Assembly (NCBI GenBank): GCA_019116285.1
Contig: DXBX01000055.1
Location: forward strand, 1 to 51,612
Reading direction: 5' to 3'
DNA from: Candidatus Bacteroides merdigallinarum
Lineage (GTDB): Bacteria; Bacteroidota; Bacteroidia; Bacteroidales; Bacteroidaceae
DNA: 51,612 nucleotides
The translations under genes were made by a program, and so were the position numbers. The notes under the pieces were generated by a model. The model worked only from the letters and a program-made list of their open reading frames with translations. It ran no database searches and was not told where the DNA came from. Positions 8,592 to 18,546 of this stretch are shown one piece after another. Position 1 is the stretch's first letter. Each line of letters opens with the position of its first letter.

Positions 8592-9908
8592 TATCTTGTA
8601 CGCTTTCCTATCAATCTTCCCGTTATACGTCCGCCGCACGACCTCCACTTGTTCATAGAGGAGCGGTACCTTGTAAGCCTCCAGATGTGCATGAAGCTGA
8701 CGGGCAAGGCTTTGCTTATCCAAGGGTAGATCTTTATCCAACACAACCAGCAACTTCAGTTGATGACCCATCACGGGATGGGGTACACCCACACAGACGC
8801 AATCGCAGACCCCGGACAAAGAAAGTGCCACCTCTTCCACCTCGGCAGGCGAAACCTTGAAACCACCCACGTTGATAACATCATCCCTGCGCCCGGACAA
8901 GTGCAGGCGTCCGTCTGCATCCAATGTCCCCTGATCGTTCGTATAGAGCGTCCCGTTGCGTAGGATAGAGGCCGTTTGTTCGGGACTGTCCACATAACCC
9001 GTCATCAGTGTCTCTCCCTGACAGGCCACCGTACCTTCGGGCGTTATGAACACCCGCGAGTGCTTCATCGGACGTCCCAGGCATCCGGCTTGGCAAAGGC
9101 CGTCGTTGTAGTTGTGCGTACAAAGGATGCCCGTCTCGGTAGAAGCGTATGTATTGTACAGACGGCTATGGGGCAACAGACGGCAAAGGTGCTCCATATC
9201 GGCCTGTGCCATAGGGGCCGCCCCCGTCTCAATGAATACGATCCGGTCGGCACAACCCGCCAAGCGGTCGGCACCCAGCGTCATCAACATACGCAGGGCG
9301 GCTGGCACCAAAAACGTGGCATACCGCCCCGGGGCCTCCAACAGAGAAAAGAAAGCGTTCAGGTCTTTCAGCCCATCCAAGATATGCAGGGTACCTCCCG
9401 TCAGGAGGACAGGCCACACCTTGGAGAGGCTTCCTATGTGATTCAACGGACCGCTGATGAGGAAGGTCAACTCCGATGAGAAGCCTTGTGCCTCCGCCAG
9501 ATTCTCCGCATCGGCCAGAAGAGCCTTGTGGGACAGCATCACGCCTTTGCTCTGTCCCGTAGTGCCCGTAGTGAAGAGAATGTCCGCCACCCCGTCGGGG
9601 ATATCCGCCCTGTCCGACAGGCGTTCTATTTCCCGATAACGCCCGTCTGGAATATCCCGCTCCAAAGGTACGGCCACTCCTCCCGCCAGATGTGTGGCAA
9701 GATAATCCACCAGGAAAGCAGCATCCTGCGTGGCACGTATCAGCCGCGCATGACCCGAGCACAGGCCTTCGGCCACCAACCGACCGGCACATTCCCGGAC
9801 TTCCTGCCACAAGCGGGCATAGGTCAAACTCGCATCGGACGCGATGACGGCAAGTTTGTCCGGATGTTGTCCGGCATGGAGACGGAGATAATCTTCGAGT
9901 TGCATCAT
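8580..9908 (-). CDS. Acyl/aryl-AMP ligase (ANL superfamily)
   Basis: A 442-residue adenylating enzyme that probably activates a carboxylic acid, perhaps an aryl starter such as 4-hydroxybenzoate, and passes it to the ACP encoded just upstream. Motifs in order are the ATP loop LFTTGTTGQSKGVMLSHK, YASTETGIL, GRRDDVINVGGFKVSP and the C-terminal lysine region YNGKIDRKAYK. It is short for the superfamily, as in stand-alone ACP ligases of aryl polyene clusters. The start at 9908 (MMQLEDYL) is 10 bp after the ACP stop; 9905 is equally possible. An upstream in-frame start would overlap the ACP heavily. Substrate is inferred, not read from the sequence. Confidence 0.88.
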   Translation of the reverse strand: MMQLEDYLRLHAGQHPDKLAVIASDASLTYARLWQEVRECAGRLVAEGLCSGHARLIRATQDAAFLVDYLATHLAGGVAVPLERDIPDGRYREIERLSDRADIPDGVADILFTTGTTGQSKGVMLSHKALLADAENLAEAQGFSSELTFLISGPLNHIGSLSKVWPVLLTGGTLHILDGLKDLNAFFSLLEAPGRYATFLVPAALRMLMTLGADRLAGCADRIVFIETGAAPMAQADMEHLCRLLPHSRLYNTYASTETGILCTHNYNDGLCQAGCLGRPMKHSRVFITPEGTVACQGETLMTGYVDSPEQTASILRNGTLYTNDQGTLDADGRLHLSGRRDDVINVGGFKVSPAEVEEVALSLSGVCDCVCVGVPHPVMGHQLKLLVVLDKDLPLDKQSLARQLHAHLEAYKVPLLYEQVEVVRRTYNGKIDRKAYKINEG

Positions 9909-9918
9909 ACGTAAAAAA

Positions 9919-10152
9919 TCATTTATCGGGGCACTCCGCCAATTTCCTTTCCACCATCGCCACAATATGATCCAAGTTCTTCAGGTTCTTGGGTGTGGCG
10001 TCAGTATGGTCCAACTTGATGCCGTAGCGGTCGGAGAGCACCATCAAAATGGTGGCTATGCCCAACGAGTCGAGCTCGGCAAACAGAAAATTGGAGTCAA
10101 AGTCTACCAGCGGCAGGGCTTCCTCCAGCAAAGTTTTAATTTCTTCTTTCAT
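9919..10152 (-). CDS. Acyl carrier protein (ACP 1)
   Basis: A 77-residue carrier protein. The phosphopantetheine site is the serine in ELDSLGIATILM, followed by the helix III region YGIKLDHTDATPKNLKNLDHI. It lies between a PlsC-type acyltransferase (ATGA overlap at 10149-10152) and the acyl-AMP ligase, so it is the likely acceptor for the ligase product. It is one of three ACPs in the cluster. Confidence 0.9.
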   Translation of the reverse strand: MKEEIKTLLEEALPLVDFDSNFLFAELDSLGIATILMVLSDRYGIKLDHTDATPKNLKNLDHIVAMVERKLAECPDK

Positions 10153-11147
10153 ACGAATGTGATATTTTGAGGTAAATGAGTGTATTTATCGTAAATCTTC
10201 CGCAAGGGAGACGAGGCGGGTAACGTGTAGGCGCATTCGGGATGCACCAGTGCATCGACCAGGGTATGGACATCCCAGGCATCGGGTCTGGCATCGTCCA
10301 ACACCTCCCGGGCTTTGCACCTCAACCCGACAGAAGCATATAAGCCGATGACCAACGAACGGAAATAAGCGGGTGTTTCCACCCGGCGGCAGATTTCCTC
10401 GTAATGTGTCACATAATAGCGATGCACTTCCCGGCAACGCTCCACATAGCCCGTGCCAAAGTCCGGGTTATCGGGCGATATGCGCCGGTCTATCTCGATA
10501 TGGAAGCCTCCCCGATTGGCGAAAGCTGTACCGACAGGCATCACATGGGCCGCCCCGTGGATAAATACCGGCAAGAGATCGGCTCTGAGCCGCTCTGCCA
10601 GGTAAAAGGCGCCTTTATGAAAACGCTGGATATTGCCATCGGGCGAGCGATGTCCTTCCGGAAAAATAGCAATGGAATAACCTTTGTCCAGGAAGGAACG
10701 ACAATACTCCAGGCGATCGTCCCACCCGGTATCGGACACGGAGAAGCAATCGGCATAGCGCAGGACGGCCGCCACCAGCGGATTGTTCCATACACGGTCG
10801 TGCGTCACCAGCAGGATGCGCGGCGAAAGAATAAAGAGGCACAAGGTGTCCAGCAGGGATTGGTGGTTGCAGATGAGGATGGCCCCCCGACGGAAATCCT
10901 CCCCATACGGGTTATGAACCTGTGCATACAGCCAAGGATGACGCCGCAGATCGAAGCGGAAGAAACGCCACATCGCCCGGTGGTAGCGCTCACGCTTCGC
11001 ATCGGTCTTGCGTCCCAAGGTAAACCAACAGAAACCCAATACACTGCCATACACCAATTGCGATACGTAGACCACGACCGACAAGGCCATGGCCATCACG
11101 CGCCCGATGGTCAACGGCAGGTCAATGTATGGATTGGGACGCTTCAT
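10149..11147 (-). CDS. PlsC-family acyltransferase
   Basis: A 332-residue membrane-associated acyltransferase. An N-terminal hydrophobic segment (about 15-43) is followed by the catalytic NHQSLLD motif (H95-x4-D100) and FPEGHR (162-167), both hallmarks of the glycerolipid acyltransferase family. The core is strikingly similar to the C-terminal domain of the exporter at 15298-18546 (both share RGYSI/KGYSI, IxRFHKGAF and LPV motifs), suggesting duplication. It likely attaches an acyl or polyene chain to a lipid head group. It overlaps both neighbours by 4 bp (ATGA). Confidence 0.87.
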   Translation of the reverse strand: MKRPNPYIDLPLTIGRVMAMALSVVVYVSQLVYGSVLGFCWFTLGRKTDAKRERYHRAMWRFFRFDLRRHPWLYAQVHNPYGEDFRRGAILICNHQSLLDTLCLFILSPRILLVTHDRVWNNPLVAAVLRYADCFSVSDTGWDDRLEYCRSFLDKGYSIAIFPEGHRSPDGNIQRFHKGAFYLAERLRADLLPVFIHGAAHVMPVGTAFANRGGFHIEIDRRISPDNPDFGTGYVERCREVHRYYVTHYEEICRRVETPAYFRSLVIGLYASVGLRCKAREVLDDARPDAWDVHTLVDALVHPECAYTLPASSPLRKIYDKYTHLPQNITFV

Positions 11148-12283
11148 CGTTCAGGACGGAATATAGGATTGGCATAAATACCCAATAGAAAATCGGCTAG
11201 CAGATCTAGGTCACAATTCTCCTCGTAGGGACGCAAAGCCGCCAAGTGGCAAAGAAAAACTTCCTTCTGCTCGGACGTGTAGCAATGGATATATTCGCTC
11301 CGTCCGTAGCGCAGGTCGTGGGCTATATAATTATTGGGCATCAGGCGGTAAGCGTGGTGGATGCGCCGATCGATAAGGTGGGCAACGGCCCGGTGGAAAT
11401 CCCCCTGGGTGCAGCCGTCGTACAGAGCCAGTTCTTCCCGGTGCAAGGGCTCGCAGAAGTGCAGGTGCACCCGCCCTTTGGGTTGCGTGATGCCGGTCAG
11501 AATGCTGTTGACATCCTCGCCGGGCTTCTTGACATAGCGGCCCATCAGCTTTTTCTCGTACAGTTCGAGCGCTTTCAGAATGTCACAAGGCTCCCACTCG
11601 TAACTGATGGCCACCGGGACGATATGCAATTCGTCCAATGCCTCTACCTTGTTGTCCGAACGGCTCAGGCCCAACATCTTGATGACACCCTGGTCCGTCA
11701 GATCCAGACCGTCCTTGGTACGGCCGTTGCGCTGGGCTATCCAGACCGACTGGTGCTTTTCCCGCAAGGTATGCCGGATATACTCGCTCAGATGGGCCGA
11801 GGCACAATAGAACTCGCGAAGATTGTTGCCGGGGCGCTCCACGCGGAACATCTTATTGGCTTTGCCTATGTCTACGATAAGCGGACTTTGCATCAGGTTG
11901 GCACCGAAGGTAATCTCACTGGTCTCGTGCCCGTTGTTATAAAGTACAAACTCCATCAGGCTGGAGTCCAGCACAATGTCGCGGTGATTGCCGATGAAGA
12001 GGTATCTCCGTTCGGGAGACAGGTACTCCAGTCCGCCCCACGTGAATTCGGTCATTGTACGCCGGATGATCTCCGCATTCATATAGAACATGACCTGCGA
12101 CTGGAACTCGTCAATGGTACGCAGGGACAGGAGCATCCTGCGCACCTCGCCCAGGTCGCGGTCAGGGAAGACATAAGAGGCCAGCAACGGGAAAGTGGTA
12201 CTCTCCGCAATGCGTTGCATGGCCATAGGTATCTCATCATCCCGGTAGGGACGAATGTCATCAAAGGTTCTTGGCTCTTTCAT
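11144..12283 (-). CDS. Large glycerol-acyltransferase-like protein
   Basis: A 379-residue acyltransferase-like protein. The catalytic histidine lies in FIGNHRDIVLDSSLM (His100, with HRDIVLD giving an H-x5-D spacing slightly different from classic PlsC). Further recognisable motifs are ERPGNNLREFY and WIAQRNGRTKDGLD, as in a broad family of membrane-lipid acyltransferases. Start is uncertain: ATG at 12283 (MKEPRTFDD), ATG at 12295 or TTG at 12310. All overlap the upstream FAD-oxidoreductase gene (ends 12261). It and the neighbouring PlsC protein give the cluster several acyl-transfer steps. Confidence 0.83.
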   Translation of the reverse strand: MKEPRTFDDIRPYRDDEIPMAMQRIAESTTFPLLASYVFPDRDLGEVRRMLLSLRTIDEFQSQVMFYMNAEIIRRTMTEFTWGGLEYLSPERRYLFIGNHRDIVLDSSLMEFVLYNNGHETSEITFGANLMQSPLIVDIGKANKMFRVERPGNNLREFYCASAHLSEYIRHTLREKHQSVWIAQRNGRTKDGLDLTDQGVIKMLGLSRSDNKVEALDELHIVPVAISYEWEPCDILKALELYEKKLMGRYVKKPGEDVNSILTGITQPKGRVHLHFCEPLHREELALYDGCTQGDFHRAVAHLIDRRIHHAYRLMPNNYIAHDLRYGRSEYIHCYTSEQKEVFLCHLAALRPYEENCDLDLLADFLLGIYANPIFRPER

Positions 12284-13790
12284 TGTATGCTTCATTAATT
12301 TTCTGTACAATCATACCCCGCCCCACCAGTGCCTCGGCGGTTTCGATGGCCGTCAATGGCACGCCACAGATGCCGTGCAGGTTGATGTTTTGCCCCGTCA
12401 GCAAGAGGTTGCGTACCTTCGTGGCGACAGGCAGTTGAGACAAGGCCATATTCTTACAATCCCGGTTGTAGCCGTAGAGAGCACCTTCCTTCGTACCATA
12501 ATAGTCGCGTATGGTGAGGGGCGTGGATGCCAGGCAGAAGTCGATCTCGGTCCGGATGCCGGGGCAGGCGCATTCCAGCTTATCCAATACTTTTTGCAGA
12601 GTGCGCTCTTTCCAAGCCTTATAGTCGGGCGGACGATGTCCCGTCACGCTGTCCGCCCACTGACTGACAGCACTGAAGGGCATCGGACAGTTCACCGTCA
12701 TGCGCTCCGCCCAAGGTCCTTGCTGATGGGAGGGAGGCGTCAGATACATGAATCCGCGGGGGAAAGTTGCCTCGTCATAGTCGCATAGCTGCCAGACGTG
12801 GCCGTGTTCCTCCTGCCAGTAACAGGGATGGTTCACAAAGGGACGGCGGGCTCCTGCCTTGAACTTGATATAAAGCGAGAAAGCCGAATAAGAATTGGGA
12901 ATCTCACGCAGACGGTCACGGTAGGACTTCAGGAAGGCCTTCTCGGGCAGGAGGTCCAACAAAGTGCAGGGATGCAGGTCCGATATGTACCAGTCGCCGG
13001 AGTATTCCTTGCTATTCCGGGTGATGACACGCTGCACCCGGTGGTCTTCCACATCTATCTTTATCACGGGGTCTCCCGCATGGATGCTCCCGTTTGCCGC
13101 ACGGATGACATCGGCCAAGGCATCGGCCATCTGCTGGCTGCCATCCACGAACATGGCCGAACCATTGATGTAGAGCACATTGATGAGCGCGTGTACAAAG
13201 GCCGGTGTATGGCTCGCCACTCCGCCATACATCGGGTTCATGTAGGCCAGCAACTCTGCCAGGCGTGTGTCCGTGATATACTTTGCGATAAACTCGTCGG
13301 CCGGCAGAAGAAAATCCTCAGAATGAGGACGCAACATGCTTCCTTCGTCCGGACGGAGATAAAACAAGTCCACTTCCTCGCTCAAGGCCCACAAGTCATC
13401 CATGTAGCGGCGTAAGCCGTCAGCCTGGTCCGGGAACAGTCGGGTCAGGTAGTCCGTAAAAGCTTCCTTGCCTCGGGGCATGTGGTAGGTCTCCGTGCCG
13501 AAGGTGACGGCATCCATGCAATCGGTGTCCGTGGCACGGATATCCAGTTTGTCCAAGATACCCAGATAGGTGCAGATGCGGTGCAGATTGTGTCCGGGTT
13601 CGAAGCCACCCAGGACGTGCATCCCCGTCTCGAAGAGGACACCCCGGCGGTGGAAGCATTGCAGTCCCCCGCCGATGATGGGGTTCTTCTCCAACACCGT
13701 CACCCGGTATCCTTCCTTAGCCAGCAGAGCACCGGTGGTCAGTCCGCCCAGGCCACCGCCTATCATAATAATATCTTTTCCTTCGCTCAT
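12261..13790 (-). CDS. CrtI/phytoene-desaturase-like FAD oxidoreductase A
   Basis: A 509-residue flavoprotein of the phytoene desaturase superfamily. The N-terminal Rossmann motif is MIGGGLGGLTTGALLAKEGY, followed by FAD contact RRGVLFETGMHVLGG. The C-terminal signature LLLTGQNINLHGICGVPLTAIETA is typical of the family. Start ATG at 13790 overlaps the stop of the sister gene (ATGA). Its position in a polyene-type cluster suggests desaturation, isomerisation or oxidation of a lipid-linked chain, but carotenoid genes are absent, so its substrate is not a carotenoid on current evidence. Confidence 0.85.
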   Translation of the reverse strand: MSEGKDIIMIGGGLGGLTTGALLAKEGYRVTVLEKNPIIGGGLQCFHRRGVLFETGMHVLGGFEPGHNLHRICTYLGILDKLDIRATDTDCMDAVTFGTETYHMPRGKEAFTDYLTRLFPDQADGLRRYMDDLWALSEEVDLFYLRPDEGSMLRPHSEDFLLPADEFIAKYITDTRLAELLAYMNPMYGGVASHTPAFVHALINVLYINGSAMFVDGSQQMADALADVIRAANGSIHAGDPVIKIDVEDHRVQRVITRNSKEYSGDWYISDLHPCTLLDLLPEKAFLKSYRDRLREIPNSYSAFSLYIKFKAGARRPFVNHPCYWQEEHGHVWQLCDYDEATFPRGFMYLTPPSHQQGPWAERMTVNCPMPFSAVSQWADSVTGHRPPDYKAWKERTLQKVLDKLECACPGIRTEIDFCLASTPLTIRDYYGTKEGALYGYNRDCKNMALSQLPVATKVRNLLLTGQNINLHGICGVPLTAIETAEALVGRGMIVQKINEAYNERAKNL

Positions 13791-15289
13791 TTGTTTGCCT
13801 CCAAGATTTGTTCGTAGATATATTTCGGTGTCAAAAACTCTCCACAAGTCATCATGGTGCCCACGATGACACCCAGCATACCATGCGAGTTGACGTTCTG
13901 CCCCGTCATGAAAACATTAGGGATACGTGTCTTGTGGGGTACCCGCCCGGCACTACCCAAGTTGATGTCCCGCGCTATGCCATAAAGGGAACCACCCTGC
14001 GTACCGGTATAGTCGCGGTAGGTCAAAGGCGTAGAGACATAATAATGCTCAATGCAATCCTTAATGCCGGGAAACTGACGGTCCAACGAGCGGATAAGCC
14101 TCCGGGCCCGTCCGAACACAAAATCCTCATAGTCTGCCCCGCGATGCCCCACTATCGTATCATTCCACGCAGCCAACTCTTCCATGCGCATATAAGTAAG
14201 GATGACACCGGAGCGGGCGAAAGACTGTCCCTCCCGGTCGCAGACATGCATATAGAGGTATCCTTTAGGCCAGGTCTCGTTGTCGTACTGCTCGCATCCC
14301 CACGGAGTATCGGTTTCATATCCGAAGAAGTTGTAGTTCATATAGGGCACCCTGTTTCCCTTGAAATGCAGATAGACAGAGAATCCGCCCACAGTCTGCG
14401 GAATGGCGTTGATTCTTTTCCGGAAAGCGGGACGGATAAGATGCGTGTCGCCCAGCATCTCCATCGTCCGCATGGGATGGGTAGCCGAAATGACATAATC
14501 CGCCAGCAGGTATTCCCCACCATCCACCTCCACCCCAGTGGCATGCGTAGTATCACACACGATACGTGTAACCTTACTGCGTGTACGCACTTCGCCGCCA
14601 TGGCGGGACAGTACCTCCATCAAAGCCCGGACCAAGGCATCACTCCCGCCGACGAAACGGAAAGCACTCTGCCCATAGAAATCCCGAATAAAGGCGTGGA
14701 CGGAGAAGGGGGTCTTGTCTCTTACGGCGGCATAAAGTGGCAAGTCGCCTACCAATACTTTCTGTAACAAGGGATCCGTAATCAATCCTTCCACCACCTC
14801 GTTGACGGAACGCAACTGGTATTCCGCCGTGACTGCGTCATCTGTCTGCCCATACTTCAGCGTATGCAACGACGAAGCGGCAGAGATGCTCTCCACCAGC
14901 CGACAGTAGCGGGCCAGATTATCCTTCTGATCGGGAAAGTCGGCTGCCAGCCTTTCAATGAAAGCCTCACGGCCGTTGGCAAAGTCGAAACGCTGCCCCT
15001 GCAAACAGACCACATTGTAGCGTTCCGGATTCAGGCGCGACAGTTCCATACGGTCGGCAATCTCCAGGTAACGCATCATCCGGTTCAGTATCTGTCCCTC
15101 GTCCGCACTGCCGATGAAGTGCATCCCTGTCTCAAATTTCACGCCGTGACGACTGAAACATTGCAGACAGCCGCCCGGCCATACATTCTGCTCCAGCACA
15201 GTGACCCGGTAGCCGTTCTTGGCCAAGACTACGCCCGACGACAGGCCACCCAGACCACTACCTATAATGATTACTTTCTTTCTATCCAT
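13787..15289 (-). CDS. CrtI/phytoene-desaturase-like FAD oxidoreductase B
   Basis: A 500-residue paralogue of the protein encoded next to it. It begins with the FAD motif IIIGSGLGGLSSGVVLAKNGY, then RHGVKFETGMHFIGSADEG, and ends with FMTGQNVNSHGMLGVIVGT. The two share order and motifs throughout, consistent with tandem duplication, and could form a heterodimer or act in sequence. It starts 8 bp after the exporter-acyltransferase gene and is coupled to the next gene by ATGA. Confidence 0.85.
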   Translation of the reverse strand: MDRKKVIIIGSGLGGLSSGVVLAKNGYRVTVLEQNVWPGGCLQCFSRHGVKFETGMHFIGSADEGQILNRMMRYLEIADRMELSRLNPERYNVVCLQGQRFDFANGREAFIERLAADFPDQKDNLARYCRLVESISAASSLHTLKYGQTDDAVTAEYQLRSVNEVVEGLITDPLLQKVLVGDLPLYAAVRDKTPFSVHAFIRDFYGQSAFRFVGGSDALVRALMEVLSRHGGEVRTRSKVTRIVCDTTHATGVEVDGGEYLLADYVISATHPMRTMEMLGDTHLIRPAFRKRINAIPQTVGGFSVYLHFKGNRVPYMNYNFFGYETDTPWGCEQYDNETWPKGYLYMHVCDREGQSFARSGVILTYMRMEELAAWNDTIVGHRGADYEDFVFGRARRLIRSLDRQFPGIKDCIEHYYVSTPLTYRDYTGTQGGSLYGIARDINLGSAGRVPHKTRIPNVFMTGQNVNSHGMLGVIVGTMMTCGEFLTPKYIYEQILEANK

Positions 15290-15297
15290 TTACTTAC

Positions 15298-18200
15298 TCA
15301 CACTTTCACTTTATATTTTCTCTTGTACGCCTCATATGGCCTGCGCCATTCCTCCGTCTCCAACTCCCTGCGCATCCCTGCATAATGCTCCAGGTAGCAG
15401 CGGTGCATCCGTTGCGTCAGTTCGCGGTCGGTGACGGCACGTACTTCCTCCACCGGTATGCGAGGCAGGACATCCATCGTCACACTGCCACGCCGCAACA
15501 TGAAGTCATGCTTGGGCAGGACATCGTACAGACCGTGCAGACACACGGGCAGTATATCCACATCCAAGGCCTTGGCCAAGGTGAACGCCCCCTTGTGGAA
15601 GCGGCCTATGGAGCCATCCAAAGTGCGGGTGCCTTCAGGGAAGACAACGATACTGTACCCCCGGCGCACCAAGTCCTGCAGGTGGGGGAAGTTGCGGTCA
15701 TAGCCGTTAGACACGGGACGGAACTCCGCCGTATGGATGACCACACCATAGTAAGGGTTCTGCCACACCCAGTCGTTGGTCAACACGATAATGCGGGGCG
15801 ACAGTTGCATGAGGGCCATCAGGTCCAGATGAGACTGATGGTTGCAGACGATGACGGCCGGACGGTCGAATGTCTCCCCCTCCCCGCCCCTTTCGCGGAA
15901 GCGGACTCCGGGCACACGGCGGATGACAAAATGAGAGATGCGCTGTAACAACCTATGGTAGAAGCCCTCGCCATTCCACCACCGTTGCAGCGGACGATAT
16001 ATCAGCAGCGTATAAGGTATCAGCAGGAAGAACATGCCACCCAAGAAGAACGTCATCGAGAATGCCGATGCTGCCAGCCGTTCCAAGGTAACGGGATATT
16101 CGCGCCGACGTCCATGCTTTTCTGTCAGCCACCGGAACACCAGCGGAGGAAGATAACAGGCCATGACTACCACTACTGCCATACCTACGATGGCTACTTC
16201 AGCCAACGAACGCAGAGCCGGATGTCGGCTAACGATCAGCGTACCTATACCAATGAACATAATGACAGCGGACAGGGCCACACTGTTCTTATAGGCCTCC
16301 AGACGACGACGCCCCGTAGTGTACTCATACATCAGTCCCTCGGTGATAAAGATGGTGTAGTCATCCCCCTGGCCGAAGATAAAGGTGGCCAAAATGATAT
16401 TGACGATGTTGAACTGCATTCCCAGCAGCTGCATGATGCCCAGGATCCACACCCAACCAACCGCCAGCGGAAGGAAGGCCATCAGACTCATCTCTATACT
16501 GCCTAACGATAGCCATAAAAAGGCAAAGACCACGAAGCCGCAGACAAAACCGATATAGTTGAACGAACCGGACAAGGTCTCGGCCAAATGGTTGCTGACA
16601 TCCTCCTGCGAGAAAACAAAGCAGCCGGCCGGCAGGGCAGCAGCGATACTCTCCTTGATGTAATCACCGGCTCTCCGATTCACTTGGACGAAGTTCACCA
16701 CCCGGCATCCACCGTCCGCCGTAGACATCATGAACCGCTTGCCCACCTGTTCATAAAGAGGTGTCTCTATCGGTGATTCAAAGTCGGGAACCGTCACCCC
16801 CTGTATCTTGTCGACAAAGGGACGGAATGCCTCGGACGAAAATCCGGCCTCCGCGGCGGCGCGATCCAAGGCTTCGGCCATTCCGTCATGCTGCTTCCAA
16901 AAATCATTCCAACAGGTCATGTGTTTCCTCCGCAAACTGTCGGACAACAAGAGACCGGCAACTCCGGTCACTTTATCCACGCCGGGCATACCCTCCAGAC
17001 GAGCCACCAACACCTCGTTGCGCCGCAAGGCTTCGTCCGGTGTATGTCCTTCGGCCACGGCATATAACATCAGTAAACTATCGCCCCGGCTTTGCAGACT
17101 GGACGAAAGGAACTTCAAGTCTGCCCGCTGCATAGGCGTCATATAATTAATATGCTGCATGTTACTGTCAAACGAGGTGCCCCGGCTAAGCCAGGCAAAC
17201 AGCAGCGTCAGCACGGTTACACCTGCCAACACCCATCGCCCTACCCGCTTGCCGCGCGGCAGGCTCCACCGCCCGAACGGCAGGCTACCGCCTGCACTCC
17301 GTATCGTCCGGCGCCGTCGTAAGAACACCGGCAGGCAAACCAGTACAAAGAGGATGGTTCCCACCAACGTCAGCGAGCCGAACCAGCCCAGGTCGCGCAT
17401 GGCCTGTGCATCCAGCAATACCAGACAAAGGAAAGCACTGACCGTCGTGATATTCCCCGTCAGCAGAGGCGGCACCATCTCGCGGAGCGCTTCGCGCATA
17501 GAATGCTCGTGCTTCAGATGTTCCAGAAAGTGCAAAGGGTAATTGACCGCGATGCCGATGATGACCGAGCCTATGCCGACGACTATCAACGACAGCCCGT
17601 CCCTCAGCACGGCCATCGCCCCCAAGGCAAAAAGCCAGCCGACCAGTACGGACACGCCTATCCACATCAAGTCGCCCATCCGACGGAAGGCATAGAGCAA
17701 CACGGACAGGATGAGCACCACAGCCAAACCTACAGCCAGCAGACTGTCCCTCTTGATTTGCGTAGCGTTGGTGACGGCTATCAAGGGCGCGCCGATAGCG
17801 GACACCTGCACCTCCGGGCAGACAGCCTGTACATCGGCCCGGCACGAATCCAGCAACGCCTGCAGACGGGCGTTGTCCCGCGACTCACTGATGCCGAACG
17901 GCGATTCCAACAGGGCTATACCTACGCTGTCCCGGAAGAGGTAACCGTCCACCAGCTGGTAAGCGTCACCGACGTTCAGCCCTCGGAGGCGGGCCAGCAA
18001 GGCCGGACTCAACTGTAGGGGGTCATCGGGTAATCCCTGTGCCAAAAGGCTTCCCATAGGCAGCATCAGCATTTGCTTGTTCCGCTCCATCTGCGCGGAC
18101 AGGTAGGCATCGTCATCCGCCAGCAACGAATCCAAACGCTGATAGTCGGCTGCAGTCAACAGAGCCGGATAGTCCCGCCACAACTGCCGCATCACATCCA

Positions 18201-18546
18201 ATAGGGCCGACTCATCCGCCCGGATCTGCAGATTGCGCACCCAGCGGGCCGTATCACGCCGTGCCACAGCTTCACCGAAACGGTCCATGGCGTTCTCCAC
18301 GCCGGCCCGATCGTCCGCCCGCCCTTTGAAAACGACGGCTATCTGATTCTGCCCGCCCAGACTGCTGAACACCTCCGAATACTTCCGGGTATCCTCATCC
18401 AGGGGCATAAAGGCTGCAATGTCTTCATCATAGTCCATGCGGACAGCCAGCACGCCACACAACAAAGCCAGCGCGCAGACGACTCCTGCCACCCACGGAC
18501 GATGACGGGACAACACATCATATATCTTCAGGAACAACTGCGTCAT
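15298..18546 (-). CDS. MMPL/RND exporter fused to C-terminal PlsC acyltransferase
   Basis: A 1082-residue fusion. The first ~840 residues are an RND/MMPL permease: one N-terminal membrane helix, a periplasmic loop, a bundle of helices (IVVGIGSVIIGIAVNYPLHF), then a second half of the same form (NIILATFIFGQGDDYTIFITEG). The last ~200 residues are a PlsC acyltransferase with NHQSHLD (H903-x4-D908) and FPEGTR (969-974). MMPL exporters are normal in aryl polyene clusters; a covalently attached acyltransferase implies that lipid acylation and export are linked at the membrane. Its start overlaps the GT2 stop as ATGA. The frame is continuous, with no sign of a fusion caused by sequence error. Confidence 0.92.
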   Translation of the reverse strand: MTQLFLKIYDVLSRHRPWVAGVVCALALLCGVLAVRMDYDEDIAAFMPLDEDTRKYSEVFSSLGGQNQIAVVFKGRADDRAGVENAMDRFGEAVARRDTARWVRNLQIRADESALLDVMRQLWRDYPALLTAADYQRLDSLLADDDAYLSAQMERNKQMLMLPMGSLLAQGLPDDPLQLSPALLARLRGLNVGDAYQLVDGYLFRDSVGIALLESPFGISESRDNARLQALLDSCRADVQAVCPEVQVSAIGAPLIAVTNATQIKRDSLLAVGLAVVLILSVLLYAFRRMGDLMWIGVSVLVGWLFALGAMAVLRDGLSLIVVGIGSVIIGIAVNYPLHFLEHLKHEHSMREALREMVPPLLTGNITTVSAFLCLVLLDAQAMRDLGWFGSLTLVGTILFVLVCLPVFLRRRRTIRSAGGSLPFGRWSLPRGKRVGRWVLAGVTVLTLLFAWLSRGTSFDSNMQHINYMTPMQRADLKFLSSSLQSRGDSLLMLYAVAEGHTPDEALRRNEVLVARLEGMPGVDKVTGVAGLLLSDSLRRKHMTCWNDFWKQHDGMAEALDRAAAEAGFSSEAFRPFVDKIQGVTVPDFESPIETPLYEQVGKRFMMSTADGGCRVVNFVQVNRRAGDYIKESIAAALPAGCFVFSQEDVSNHLAETLSGSFNYIGFVCGFVVFAFLWLSLGSIEMSLMAFLPLAVGWVWILGIMQLLGMQFNIVNIILATFIFGQGDDYTIFITEGLMYEYTTGRRRLEAYKNSVALSAVIMFIGIGTLIVSRHPALRSLAEVAIVGMAVVVVMACYLPPLVFRWLTEKHGRRREYPVTLERLAASAFSMTFFLGGMFFLLIPYTLLIYRPLQRWWNGEGFYHRLLQRISHFVIRRVPGVRFRERGGEGETFDRPAVIVCNHQSHLDLMALMQLSPRIIVLTNDWVWQNPYYGVVIHTAEFRPVSNGYDRNFPHLQDLVRRGYSIVVFPEGTRTLDGSIGRFHKGAFTLAKALDVDILPVCLHGLYDVLPKHDFMLRRGSVTMDVLPRIPVEEVRAVTDRELTQRMHRCYLEHYAGMRRELETEEWRRPYEAYKRKYKVKV

